The notes under the pieces: generated by a model
Seen by the model: only the letters and a program-made list of their open reading frames with translations
Told to the model about the DNA's origin: nothing
Databases searched by the model: none
Source of the DNA: a virus
Length of the DNA stretch: 64,000 bases
Virus record (IMG/VR): IMGVR_UViG_3300038465_000091
Location: 62,001-126,000 of that record
Strand: one strand, 5' to 3'
Shown here: positions 4,638 through 13,206 of the stretch, piece after piece
Position numbering within the stretch: the stretch's first letter is position 1
Layout: each line of letters begins with the position of its first letter
Position numbers and translations under genes: made by a program

Positions 4638-6908
4638 TTATATCCATTTATACTGGAATTCGAGCGGCAACGGTGTGTGTTTTTGTAATTCCCCTAGAAA
4701 AGTTGGAGGCACTAACCCAGAAAACTCACACTGCCCCCCAGCGCAGGCCGATGTTTCCTCTATGGTGGTGGTATCTTCGTCCTCTATCAACTGACTATAA
4801 TCGACCACTACGGTCTCACGGCGCAAATCACACCAGAGCTTCCAGTTATTCACCTCTTTCAAACAGTAGCTCATGCGCCGAAGATCACCTTCGAAATATC
4901 GTTCGGCAAATTGTTTCGCCCGGCGAACCCAGTCAATCTGTTCGAGGGTAAACTTTTCGGATTCGGGAATGGCACCTAAAGCCGCGTCACACGCTTTCCA
5001 CAAATCGTCTGGGAAAACATGAAGTCCATCGACAATTAACCCCGAAGCCATCAGGCTACCGTCGCCATACATTCGAGCAATCTCCGTTGGGGTGTGGATA
5101 GCTAGAAATGGGGCCTGACGATAATCCAAATCCCCCATGTCCGACAACAAAGACACTCCCGCAAGATGCTCGCGGTTTTCGTAGATGAACCCTTCGACCG
5201 CATCCCATTCATCGGCTCTAACGTTGATCGTATTGGAAACGTTATGACGGAGCCACGGGGCGGTGCAGCGTTCAAGCACCTTGCCAGCCGCTACCCAATT
5301 TTGCTGGGTCAAACAGACGTGCTCCAATTGCGTGCGGGCGTTCTCCCCATCTTTCGTTTTTGCCGATTCACGAGTTTCGATGCAAAAGGAAATTATGCTG
5401 TCAGTGCCGTTCGCGCTCCAGAAACTCTTTTCGACGGCGCGAGGATTGTGCTTCTTGAAAAACAAGTATGGAGCTTCCAACTCGTTTGCCTGCACCCTGC
5501 GGATGTACCGCTTGGCGTGATGGAAATGGACGCCGCTGGATGTACCCAGCAGACACGCGGAATTTCCTGAGGGCTTCACGCAAGTGCTTCTGGCGGATGG
5601 GTTGATTCCAAGTTTCCGAGCAATATCCTCATTGACACTCACGACCAGTTGTGCCATTTCGCGCTGGGTCTCGGGGTTGAAAAGCACCTCAGGATTTTCC
5701 ATCATTCCTGTGATGGAAACCCCCAGAAGGGCCTCTCGTTCCACTATTCGCTTTGTTGCCTCTCCCAGATACGGGAAGTCTGTGTAAGCCGCCTGCAACG
5801 TGCCTATGATGGCACCCGCCCGTGCTGCTATGGCAAAATCTTCTTTGGTGCGGCATTTACCGCCATTGATTTCACACAAGTTGCAGAATGCCCAACCCGA
5901 TTCGCCTGTTGTGATATCGAGTGGGTACATTCCGATTTCCACACAAGGATTGAAGAGCATTTCCGTGGAATCGGACCACACAAACCCGGGCTCTCCGAAC
6001 TGCTTCACCGAACTCATGAATGCATGGAATTGTTCGCGTGTCGTGTCCGAGCGCAGAAGCAGGACGCTGTTGTTAGACCGCCCTCGCTGGGGATCGGTAT
6101 ACGACCAAGAACCTGTTTTGGCATTCAACATCAGATCGTCGTCAGGTGAGAAAACACAGATGGTAGCCGACCGTCTCACCCCGCCACTGAGCACCGCATC
6201 GCTGGCGTGCATCACCAGATCATAAGCGTCGATGGTACGCAATTTGGTTTGTCCGTTGCTGATGCAACGATCAAGCAACCCACGTATATTCTCCAAGGAT
6301 TTCTTGAGAGGTTCTGGGCCGGGAGCTTTACCGACGCCCGAAGAAAGATAACTCCCCTTCGGTCGGATTTTGCTATAATCAAATTTGACCGTAGTTCCAA
6401 GCCATTCCATCAGACCATCAGATGGGAAGTAGCTCGCAAGTAGTACACCGAGAGCGTCAGCCCAACCTTCGATTGAGTCTGGAATCGTGAACACTTTCTC
6501 GGGGAAAGACCCACCATTCATGCGGGAAGACAAAAAACTCGGAAGTTTGGCGATATGGTGTTTTTGTACTGAGAACCCCACACCACAACCACTTAGCAGG
6601 AGCCACAAAGCTTCTTGGAAAAATTTGATGCGGTCGCAGTAGGACACAACGCAGTTGTACATTCGGGCGTTGTTGCGGAGGATAGGTCGCCCGCCGTATT
6701 GAAGGGCTCTCTGAGAGCCTAGAACGCGCTTAGCCCTCACTTGGTTAAATGCCCATCGAATCTCTTCTTCGACCTGTGGGAAACGGTCTAAGTGCATTTG
6801 TTGCACACGGTCAACGGCTTCGTGCCAAATTTCTCGACGTTTCGTTGCTTGATCGTAACGGGCGTACTTTGAATTGAAGGTATAATCTTGTAGTGCTTTG
6901 ATGGACAT
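4638..6908 (-). CDS. nrdJ: Adenosylcobalamin-dependent (class II) ribonucleoside-triphosphate reductase
   Basis: A 756-residue protein close to the size of monomeric class II enzymes (RTPR type). It makes deoxyribonucleotides from ribonucleoside triphosphates for phage DNA synthesis, using coenzyme B12 and no oxygen or second subunit. Visible motifs: MYNCVVSY with the first active-site Cys (about 86), the N-x-C-x-E active-site motif FNPCVEIG (Asn320, Cys322, Glu324), a second Cys pair in FCNLC, KPSGNSACLLGTSSG, and a C-terminal redox pair CAGGQC expected to be re-reduced by thioredoxin. It is intact, with no intein. It is the first gene of the leftward run after the small genes and loader, consistent with an early nucleotide-supply role. 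Confidence 0.93.
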   Translation of the reverse strand: MSIKALQDYTFNSKYARYDQATKRREIWHEAVDRVQQMHLDRFPQVEEEIRWAFNQVRAKRVLGSQRALQYGGRPILRNNARMYNCVVSYCDRIKFFQEALWLLLSGCGVGFSVQKHHIAKLPSFLSSRMNGGSFPEKVFTIPDSIEGWADALGVLLASYFPSDGLMEWLGTTVKFDYSKIRPKGSYLSSGVGKAPGPEPLKKSLENIRGLLDRCISNGQTKLRTIDAYDLVMHASDAVLSGGVRRSATICVFSPDDDLMLNAKTGSWSYTDPQRGRSNNSVLLLRSDTTREQFHAFMSSVKQFGEPGFVWSDSTEMLFNPCVEIGMYPLDITTGESGWAFCNLCEINGGKCRTKEDFAIAARAGAIIGTLQAAYTDFPYLGEATKRIVEREALLGVSITGMMENPEVLFNPETQREMAQLVVSVNEDIARKLGINPSARSTCVKPSGNSACLLGTSSGVHFHHAKRYIRRVQANELEAPYLFFKKHNPRAVEKSFWSANGTDSIISFCIETRESAKTKDGENARTQLEHVCLTQQNWVAAGKVLERCTAPWLRHNVSNTINVRADEWDAVEGFIYENREHLAGVSLLSDMGDLDYRQAPFLAIHTPTEIARMYGDGSLMASGLIVDGLHVFPDDLWKACDAALGAIPESEKFTLEQIDWVRRAKQFAERYFEGDLRRMSYCLKEVNNWKLWCDLRRETVVVDYSQLIEDEDTTTIEETSACAGGQCEFSGLVPPTFLGELQKHTPLPLEFQYKWI

Positions 6909-6944
6909 TTCTAATTTTCCTTACGAGGTCGGCGGCGGATAAAA

Positions 6945-7052
6945 TTATTTGCTCGATGTATTAGCTTTCGAGATTGGGTGAACAGTTTCACGGGTGTTTT
7001 TCATTTCGCCTGTGTTGATGGGTTTTTCGTCAAGGGGCTTTTTCGTTTTCAC
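6945..7052 (-). CDS. Possible small Lys-rich protein (35 aa)
   Basis: A GTG-started frame, MKTKKPLDEKPINTGEM and onward to a stop just before the reductase ribosome site. It fills most of the 160-nt gap between the loader and the reductase. No clear Shine-Dalgarno site, so it may be chance; an internal ATG would give 19 residues. Confidence 0.3.
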   Translation of the reverse strand: MKTKKPLDEKPINTGEMKNTRETVHPISKANTSSK

Positions 7053-7067
7053 AGTGCTGTTGGGAAA

Positions 7068-7745
7068 TTAAATTTTCCAGAAATCATACACCTTGCAGAG
7101 TTGGCTTACCCGCTTCTGAGTACCCAGCGGGTATTTGGTTTCATCATTCAAGTCTTCGTACCTCAAGTTGCCTGTGAGCACCAGATAACCATTGAAATCT
7201 CGTAAGGCATCGAGGATATCAAAGATAATCTCTCGCTTGAATTCCGAGCTACGTATTTTCTCGAATTCCCCAAGAAACAGGTAGGTACGAACCCCCACGC
7301 TGGCGAACCTCTCGATTGTCTGCGGTGTGATGATAGGAGACCCACTTTCACCCACTTCCCAACTACGGAACGCTTCCATCAACTTTTTGGCTGTGGTGCG
7401 AACGATGGCGGTACCGCTGATGTAAGCCGCTTTCCCCGCGAATTTAGGATTGAGCATCGACACGGAGATTAAGTCTCTATGGCTCTCCAAGATATGTCGA
7501 TACAAAGCGATTTCCATGACTGTCTTGCCAATAGAACTCGGCCCGAAGAACGCACGACCACGTTCGGGGTTGTTCTTAACGTCAACCCACATCCGTTTCT
7601 GAAGTTCATACGGCATCTCGGACTCTTCCGATGGACCCACGGTATCCCACCGTATGAACTCAAAATGCAGCGGAATTTTTGCTAGCCGGTTGGCGAGACG
7701 TTGATCGTCATCTGGAGGTTGGGGAAAATCCCTTACGTGGTTCAT
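7068..7745 (-). CDS. DnaC-like helicase-loader ATPase
   Basis: A 225-residue AAA+ protein of the DnaC/DnaI/IstB type. Walker A is GPSSIGKT (residues 68-75), a Walker B-like strand lies in TYLFLGEFEKI, and a sensor 1 segment is YLVLTGNL with its Asn. Such proteins deliver the replicative helicase to DNA. The gene overlaps the upstream 173-aa gene by 4 nt (ATGA) and shares a leftward operon with a DnaB-like helicase and a DUF1376-like protein, which fits a loader role. The Walker B aspartate pair is not the usual DD/DE but GEFE, a mild oddity. Confidence 0.8.
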   Translation of the reverse strand: MNHVRDFPQPPDDDQRLANRLAKIPLHFEFIRWDTVGPSEESEMPYELQKRMWVDVKNNPERGRAFFGPSSIGKTVMEIALYRHILESHRDLISVSMLNPKFAGKAAYISGTAIVRTTAKKLMEAFRSWEVGESGSPIITPQTIERFASVGVRTYLFLGEFEKIRSSEFKREIIFDILDALRDFNGYLVLTGNLRYEDLNDETKYPLGTQKRVSQLCKVYDFWKI

Positions 7746-8263
7746 TCTGACTTCCTAATCTTGGCGAGGCACACCTCGCAGCGGTTTGTAACACCGTACA
7801 CCACTGCTACTGGAATAAACTCTACCCTACAATCAGGTTCACAACAAACATTCCGCACATCCACCAAGTAAGACCCGGGAACATATTCGAGCTTGCCACT
7901 CCGCTTCTTGGTTTTCGGCGGTCTGGGGGCGGTGGTCATCAGTTTGGCGACGAACCCTTTACGTTTGAGGGCTTCCTCACCTTGATCGGTAAACCACATG
8001 TCCCCACCATCGGTATGAGCTTGAAGTTGAGCCATGATCTCACTCAGCTTGTACCCGAACCGCGTCTCGTCCCGTTCAAAAGTGACAGGAATGGGAGCCA
8101 CTGACAGGTGCTCGGGTGGAGACCCGACCAGCGAAGATTTAGATGAAAGGGACCCAGCCGATATGGTCAGGAACGAACTCGGGGTCTCGGGGACTTCACC
8201 AGCTTCTTTGCAAGCTTCAAGGTAGTCGAGGCGGCTGGTGAAATCTTCTCTACGAATGGTCAT
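7742..8263 (-). CDS. Hypothetical protein with C-terminal zinc knuckle (173 aa)
   Basis: A low-complexity Ser/Pro-rich N-terminal part is followed by a helical segment (FGYKLSEIMAQLQAHTDGGD) and a C-terminal four-cysteine cluster: NVCCEPDCRVEF, then TNRCEVCLAKI. The cysteine spacing suggests one zinc site. It lies in the replication operon directly before the loader, with which it overlaps, so a part in primosome assembly is likely but unproven. Confidence 0.65.
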   Translation of the reverse strand: MTIRREDFTSRLDYLEACKEAGEVPETPSSFLTISAGSLSSKSSLVGSPPEHLSVAPIPVTFERDETRFGYKLSEIMAQLQAHTDGGDMWFTDQGEEALKRKGFVAKLMTTAPRPPKTKKRSGKLEYVPGSYLVDVRNVCCEPDCRVEFIPVAVVYGVTNRCEVCLAKIRKSE

Positions 8264-8268
8264 TTTCT

Positions 8269-8724
8269 TTACTTTCCGTGCGCTACTGCGCTCTTTGCGT
8301 CTTCTGCTTGCAGTGGGTTCGGTTCAGGTTCGGTTCGGTTTGCTTCGGTTGTCCCGAGTGGCAGGTTCAATTTCACATCAATACTGAGAAAATGAAGCTT
8401 GCGGTTGTGCACCCTCCCTGTAAGGTCGCTGCACTGGCACTGCGGTTTTACTGCATTCCAACAGCGATGGCACTGTATACATGCTAGAGTTTTACTGTAA
8501 GTTTGCAGGAACTTTACAGTAGTTCTGTAGTCAGCTTTGATGTCCTTGGACAGCTTCCATGGGTCACGTGGTACATCTCCGAATACCCATTGTTGGAGGA
8601 GTATTTCGAGGAATATACCGCGCTGTGCCATAGTCATACTTCGGACATCTGGGTCGCTAAGCCAATCCTGCCAGATGATCGGTAGGTATGGCGGCACTCG
8701 GTCGAGTTTGTCTTGTTTACTCAT
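8269..8724 (-). CDS. DUF1376-like replication protein
   Basis: The first 65 residues match the DUF1376-type N-terminal domain found in phage replication proteins: PPYLPIIWQDWLSDPDVRSM, then a short-helix region with RGIFLEILLQQW and GDVPRDP. The remainder contains a cysteine cluster (CIQCHRCWNAVKPQCQC) and a charged, repetitive tail coded by iterated CGGTT repeats (8316-8350). It is placed between the helicase and loader genes and overlaps the helicase gene by 8 nt. Such proteins are often origin-binding initiators, so the repeats in its own gene deserve attention. Confidence 0.65.
   Translation of the reverse strand: MSKQDKLDRVPPYLPIIWQDWLSDPDVRSMTMAQRGIFLEILLQQWVFGDVPRDPWKLSKDIKADYRTTVKFLQTYSKTLACIQCHRCWNAVKPQCQCSDLTGRVHNRKLHFLSIDVKLNLPLGTTEANRTEPEPNPLQAEDAKSAVAHGK
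8316..8350 (+). repeat. Iterated GGTTCGGTT repeats inside the DUF1376-like gene
   Basis: GGTTCGGTTCAGGTTCGGTT is followed by CGGTTTGCTTCGGTT: five to six near-tandem copies of a CGGTT/AGGTT unit. They encode a TEP/NEP-rich stretch on the other strand. Iterated repeats in an initiator gene can mark a phage origin; nothing else proves it here. Confidence 0.5.
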
Positions 8725-10330
8725 CTTCCAGCCCTACGTCAACGATGTCGGTTCGTGTGGTCGGGGGGCTCGTGCGTACGTCGTCATCGGTCATGAACTT
8801 CTCTGTTGACGCCGTTCCCCCGGTGACACCCGAGCCGATTTTCTCAACCACTCGTCCTGATCCGGGTGTGATTTCCATAAGAGCGAGCGGTGGTCGCTTC
8901 CCCTTGCGTACTTTGAGAGTTTCCATGATGAGTTCGTTCTTGCTCTTCATCTTCTCGTCCGAGTACACGGAAAAAATATAATCCATGTCATGTTGATACT
9001 CAGAAAAGTTGGCGATAGCGTTGAGATCGTAGAACGTACTGCCTTCATTGTTGGTGCTTTCTTCCTTTTCGGAGGCTTTCTTTGCCGCTTTGTTGGCCTC
9101 ACGGTTGACCTGCATTGGAGTTGCAACCACAAGCCCGCGACCATTATGGTAGTTGCGGGTGAGAATTTGAGTTTTGTGGATGGTGTCCTTGGTCTCCTGA
9201 TCGCGATAGCGGGAATCCCCCGCCGTAGCGAAACGGGCAAGATAATCGACCACAGCGAAATGGTAGTTTCCCTGATCGGCGAATGCTTCCAAATAGCCGA
9301 CGAAAGCTTCGAATGTGTTGATGTTCACGCTGGCTTGCACGTCGAGATGACCCGGAAGATTGACGTTGGTTTTCATGTCCCGCAGGATGCGAGCCATGTG
9401 AGCCCTGTGTTCGGGTGAGATCGTGATGCCAGACTCTTCGTCTCGTGCCAAATCCCAATCCGATATGGATGGTAATTCGACACCACAATCCTCGTAGTCC
9501 CCGTGCGAAGAATGTAGGAACGCCATGAATTCCCAGATTTCAAGTGGTGCGTGCTCGAAGCTGATGTAGAGCCCGTTGAATCCCTGTTTCAACCAATTGT
9601 AAACAACGGTATTAAGGATGGTGGTCTTACCATCACCGCTCATTCCAGCGATACCAACGAAGCTTAGGTTTTGTGGCCCGATGATGATTGCTTTGTCTAC
9701 GTGGGGCATCAACGTTTTCATGCGGGTTGCGGTGTCTTCTTCGGCTAGGCGTTTGTCTAGAGATTCGGCAACGGCGTCTATGTGCTCATGTAGGTATCCA
9801 GACTCGATCTCGGTCTCGGTGTAGACATCATCCATGAGTTGTTTGAGTAAATAGGCTTTGGCGTCCTTGACTCCGCTGGGGTCTTTGAACTTCCCCGTCT
9901 GTTTCGTCGGCCCAGCGTTGACAACATCCTCGGAATGTTTGAGAGCAAACCGTATGTGGTCCTTCTCAGCCTCTTTGATGACGCTTTCAATCAGAACGTT
10001 GATGTCAGAGATGGACTTCAGGCGGGTCTCGTCGATGTCGTTCAGACCTTTGAGTGCCGCAACCAATGTTTCCGACCACCCCATCCGAAGTTCGTGCTCA
10101 TCGGACGTTTTTACGAAGTCGCGAAGTGCGTTTTTGTTCGGCGGGAGTTGATGGAAGCGTTCTGAGTATTGGATGATGATGTCGAGAATTTTGTAGCACT
10201 CGTCATCCTCCAACTTTGCCCAGTTGCAGATTTTCTTTAGGGGTTTTGTGTTTTTACGGAGAACATCGAGGAGAGTTTGGTCTCCCGAGAGGAGGCGGTA
10301 CACCAATACATCGATTTTTACTTCGTTCAC
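8717..10330 (-). CDS. DnaB-like replicative helicase
   Basis: A 537-residue protein with an N-terminal helical region (about 1-190) and a RecA-like motor. Walker A is GMSGDGKTT (229-237), followed by the DnaB-typical YISFEHAPLEI, a Walker B strand FAVVDYLARF, and VVATPMQVNRE in the H3 position. It would unwind DNA at the phage fork. The start is GTG at 10330 with AAAGGACGCGACT before it. First gene of the leftward replication operon, followed by the DUF1376-like and loader genes. Confidence 0.85.
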   Translation of the reverse strand: MNEVKIDVLVYRLLSGDQTLLDVLRKNTKPLKKICNWAKLEDDECYKILDIIIQYSERFHQLPPNKNALRDFVKTSDEHELRMGWSETLVAALKGLNDIDETRLKSISDINVLIESVIKEAEKDHIRFALKHSEDVVNAGPTKQTGKFKDPSGVKDAKAYLLKQLMDDVYTETEIESGYLHEHIDAVAESLDKRLAEEDTATRMKTLMPHVDKAIIIGPQNLSFVGIAGMSGDGKTTILNTVVYNWLKQGFNGLYISFEHAPLEIWEFMAFLHSSHGDYEDCGVELPSISDWDLARDEESGITISPEHRAHMARILRDMKTNVNLPGHLDVQASVNINTFEAFVGYLEAFADQGNYHFAVVDYLARFATAGDSRYRDQETKDTIHKTQILTRNYHNGRGLVVATPMQVNREANKAAKKASEKEESTNNEGSTFYDLNAIANFSEYQHDMDYIFSVYSDEKMKSKNELIMETLKVRKGKRPPLALMEITPGSGRVVEKIGSGVTGGTASTEKFMTDDDVRTSPPTTRTDIVDVGLEDE

Positions 10331-10544
10331 AGTCGCGTCCTTTACAGCGTGTCGGCGTTGTTAGTGGAAATACCGTCCTTTTCGAAAAAGTGGGGGTGTA
10401 GGACGGTGACCACCCCCACGAACTCGGTTCATCAACAATCAGACCGAGACGCATGTACTGCTTAATACCAGCTTTCAGGCGGTTCCACCGTATTAAACTA
10501 CTGGCGATGATTTCACCCGTTTGTGCTTTGCGTTTGAAAGGTAT
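10331..10544. promoter_or_regulatory. Divergent intergenic region between replication and tail operons
   Basis: This 214-nt stretch separates the leftward helicase gene from the rightward tail operon, so both sets of promoters must lie here. On the minus strand GGTATTAAGCAG resembles the GGTATTAT class; on the plus strand CCGTATTAAACTAC is a weaker match. A 25-codon leftward frame (GTG, MGVVTVLHPHFFEKD, ending just before the helicase ribosome site) is possible but weak. Confidence 0.45.
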
Positions 10545-11063
10545 ATGGACAACACAGTCGAGGTTAAGGTTCTCAAGTACCAGTTCTGGTTCAGGTCTAT
10601 CCATTGGCGTGAAGAGTTCGGGATCAAACCAGACCCTAAGCTCGACCGCAGGAGACAAATCCTCGCTTATGCCTTGACGGAAATATCCGTAGCGAAAACC
10701 AGATTAAAAATCAACAACATGGCGGAAGCGACCAAGGTGTTCATCGCTATCCCGATCTCGATCATCGACCGTATTTTTACAGTGTATAAAGGGTCCCTAC
10801 CCACCCCTCGGGTTTTTAAGACTTTGGGTTTGTACAAAGCCCCTGAGCCTCTCAAATATTCCCGTCGTGTTGAGAAAGAGGTCAGAGATCAGGAAGACGA
10901 AGCATTCAGGCGGGCCGAAGAGTTGCTCGAAAGTAAATACGGTAAGGAAGAGCTTCGGGAAACTCGTGAACTTGAGGCGGCGATACTAAAGGGGTCGAAA
11001 CTCAGGGGAGCCACGAGAGCTACGCCTGATCCTAGTGACGAGGAAATCAATGGCCGACGATAA
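10545..11063 (+). CDS. Hypothetical protein at the head of the tail operon (172 aa)
   Basis: The start MDNTVEVKVLKYQFWF follows GAAAGG. The N-terminal half is a compact mixed fold with FRSIHWREEFGIKP; the second half is a long charged helix (VEKEVRDQEDEAFRRAEELL and following) likely to form a coiled coil. The gene overlaps the next one by 14 nt. It lies four genes upstream of the tape measure, where tail assembly or completion proteins are usual. No family recognised. Confidence 0.65.
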   Translation: MDNTVEVKVLKYQFWFRSIHWREEFGIKPDPKLDRRRQILAYALTEISVAKTRLKINNMAEATKVFIAIPISIIDRIFTVYKGSLPTPRVFKTLGLYKAPEPLKYSRRVEKEVRDQEDEAFRRAEELLESKYGKEELRETRELEAAILKGSKLRGATRATPDPSDEEINGRR

Positions 11064-12249
11064 CAAGGCGATGCAGGATTGGCAGCGTGCAAATCCGGGC
11101 AAGAAGGTTAACCGTGCCGCCTTCGGGGGTCAGTTCGAGGACACTCCCAAACGCCGCCCTCAGCCGAACTTTCGTCGCTCCATACCCACGGGTAAGGAGA
11201 TGCTGGAGCGAATTCAGAGCGGGGAGTACAAACCCGCTCCCACGGAATATCTAGCCACGGTGCGTAGGCAGGTGTCGGAAAACATCGAGGAACTCCTTGA
11301 GATGGGAGCCCGTATTCGTCCTCTGATGGGTGGGGATAAACAACTCGGCTGGGTGCGCGGTGTTCACCCATCGGAGCGTAAACAACTCAAACGTTGGATC
11401 AAGAATCCAGACGATTTCATCCTCAACATGGTTCTATTGGGCACCTCCTTTCTCGTCGAGGAAGTTGAGGCGATGTCCTCCGTCGAGGTGTACGAATTGA
11501 TTGAGGTCATCCGTAAGATGACCGACTATGACATGTCTTTATCGCCGTACATGTCCGCGTTTTCCTGCACCCAGATGTCGGAAACCTTGTGGTTTAGTAA
11601 GGGGGTAAAGCTTACCAACTATGAAAATCGGGTGGTCACTATGCCCGATGGGAAACGCATACAAATTTCCACCCCGCCAGATCAAGTGCGAATATGGGCG
11701 AGTCTCTGTACTTACCGCGAACAGGCCAAGAAGCGGTTGGATGAAAACTGGAATGCCCTACTCATTGTCCGCCCACAAGTGGGCAAAGGTGCCGAGCCCG
11801 TAGTAGCGGATTTGAAAAGAGTATCTCGATCTTTGGAAACGGACTCCATGGACCCATGGGCTCGAATTATCAAGAACGAGGATAAGAAGGCGGACGACGG
11901 TTGGGCACACGGCGGCGGCTCGTCTATGGAAGAGTTGATGCGGGAAATGAACGCCATGATTAAAGGCGACAAACACGAGCGAGTCATGGATGCATGGGGG
12001 CTACAGATGGAAGCTGAAGAGGCAAAACGACTGAAGAAGGTCGATGAGGTTCGTAAAACACGCAACACCACCGGGCAGGCGGGTGTGGTTGACGAGCGCA
12101 TAGAGTATTTCACCGAAACAGAGATGCGTGAACGTCAAGCCGCCCTCAAAGCGGGCAAGCTTCCGCCAGTCAAAGAGCGCATCAAGGAGAGGGAACGTCG
12201 GGAAACTGTTGAAACTAATGTTTCTAAGCTCCGAAGATACCGTGGATAA
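11050..12249 (+). CDS. Hypothetical tail-operon protein (399 aa)
   Basis: The start MADDNKAMQDWQRANPGKKV lies inside the end of the previous gene. The protein is helical and charged throughout, with a central domain around WIKNPDDFILNMVLLGTSFL and a coiled, Lys/Glu-rich C-terminus (RERQAALKAGKLPPVKERIK). No enzyme motif. Position upstream of the tape measure suggests a role in tail assembly; its size exceeds typical chaperones. Confidence 0.6.
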   Translation: MADDNKAMQDWQRANPGKKVNRAAFGGQFEDTPKRRPQPNFRRSIPTGKEMLERIQSGEYKPAPTEYLATVRRQVSENIEELLEMGARIRPLMGGDKQLGWVRGVHPSERKQLKRWIKNPDDFILNMVLLGTSFLVEEVEAMSSVEVYELIEVIRKMTDYDMSLSPYMSAFSCTQMSETLWFSKGVKLTNYENRVVTMPDGKRIQISTPPDQVRIWASLCTYREQAKKRLDENWNALLIVRPQVGKGAEPVVADLKRVSRSLETDSMDPWARIIKNEDKKADDGWAHGGGSSMEELMREMNAMIKGDKHERVMDAWGLQMEAEEAKRLKKVDEVRKTRNTTGQAGVVDERIEYFTETEMRERQAALKAGKLPPVKERIKERERRETVETNVSKLRRYRG

Positions 12250-12304
12250 ATAAACAGCGAATCTTAAATTTCAACCTGTGGGTTGGATTATCAGGAGGCA
12301 AGTC

Positions 12305-12514
12305 ATGCCAGAAAACGATGGATGGGGGCACGCCCTCGAAAGTACGACAATTGCAGACGACCTAAAGGAGCTTAAGGGCTACCTTGACGGCAAGGACAAG
12401 CACGAGCAGGCGATGCAGGAGTTCACCGAGGTGGTGAATTCGGAAGAGCACGAACAGCTACTCAAAAAGTGGCAAGAGCAGCGAAACTCGACTAACCAGT
12501 CGAATAACCAGTAA
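12305..12514 (+). CDS. Small tail-operon protein (69 aa)
   Basis: AGGAGGCAAGTC precedes the ATG, among the strongest ribosome sites in the window. The protein MPENDGWGHALESTT continues as two amphipathic helices (IADDLKELKGYL, HEQLLKKWQEQR). Its size, helical character and place just before the tape-measure region are like small tail-assembly chaperones. No slippery sequence was evident before the next gene. Confidence 0.6.
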   Translation: MPENDGWGHALESTTIADDLKELKGYLDGKDKHEQAMQEFTEVVNSEEHEQLLKKWQEQRNSTNQSNNQ

Positions 12515-12528
12515 CTTAGGGGTGTTTT

Positions 12529-13206
12529 GTGGAAGAGCAAATTAAGCAACAGGCTGACCAAGTTGTACAGGCGCAGGCCGAGATTGTCTCTCATTCGGAA
12601 GAAAGTCCCCTCTCTTTGGACGATATCATCGCTGATCTTAAGGGGTTCGGGATCGAAGACCTCGAAGAGATCATCACGATCAAGATGAAGAACGGCAAAA
12701 AAGTCGATCTTCGTGTCTCAAACATTCCAACAACCGACGAAATGCAGTCGTTGCTGGCGGTGGAGGGGCAAAAGGGTTACATTTGGGTCAAGTCGGTAAA
12801 GATCGAAATCCTGTCCCGAGCAATATCTTGGGTCAACGGAAGAAGTCTTCGCAGCCTGACGCTCGAACAGCGACTCGTAGTCGATCCGACCGCTGTGGAC
12901 GACGCTGGGAAACCGATCAAGGCAATACGGGATGTTCAGGTCGTCTTTCGGAATCTCCTTAAGGGTTGGGGCGAAGAAATTGTTGAGGTTCTCTGGAAGG
13001 TTCTCATGACGCACTCTCAAGGTATTGAGGATCGATTGAGGTTGAGTTTACCAGAGTCCGCTCTCATGACCGAGGTCGAGTCACGCTTGATGGAACAGGC
13101 GCGGCAGCAAATCGACGCGGCAACGGAGTCGATCATTCAAGAATCAGTGGCGAAGCTGTATGACCCAGAGATTGACGGGCCGCTTCCCACCGAGGAGAAA
13201 AAGTAA
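12529..13206 (+). CDS. Putative tail assembly chaperone (225 aa)
   Basis: Starts with GTG after AGGGG. After a helical lead comes a beta-rich section IITIKMKNGKKVDLRVSNI and then PTTDEMQSLLAV with VKIEILSRAISWVNGR, an arrangement I associate with phage tail-tube or chaperone proteins that read the tape measure. The C-terminus is helical. It ends directly before the tape measure gene, whose ATG follows the stop, so the assignment rests mostly on position. Confidence 0.5.
   Translation: MEEQIKQQADQVVQAQAEIVSHSEESPLSLDDIIADLKGFGIEDLEEIITIKMKNGKKVDLRVSNIPTTDEMQSLLAVEGQKGYIWVKSVKIEILSRAISWVNGRSLRSLTLEQRLVVDPTAVDDAGKPIKAIRDVQVVFRNLLKGWGEEIVEVLWKVLMTHSQGIEDRLRLSLPESALMTEVESRLMEQARQQIDAATESIIQESVAKLYDPEIDGPLPTEEKK

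Noticed and set aside
10254-10658. 134-codon leftward frame
   Set aside because: It overlaps the helicase gene and the first tail gene in antisense; it has no ribosome site.
12480-12540. Programmed frameshift between the two small genes before the tape measure
   Set aside because: The two frames are separated by 14 nt with a separate ribosome site and no slippery heptamer was evident.
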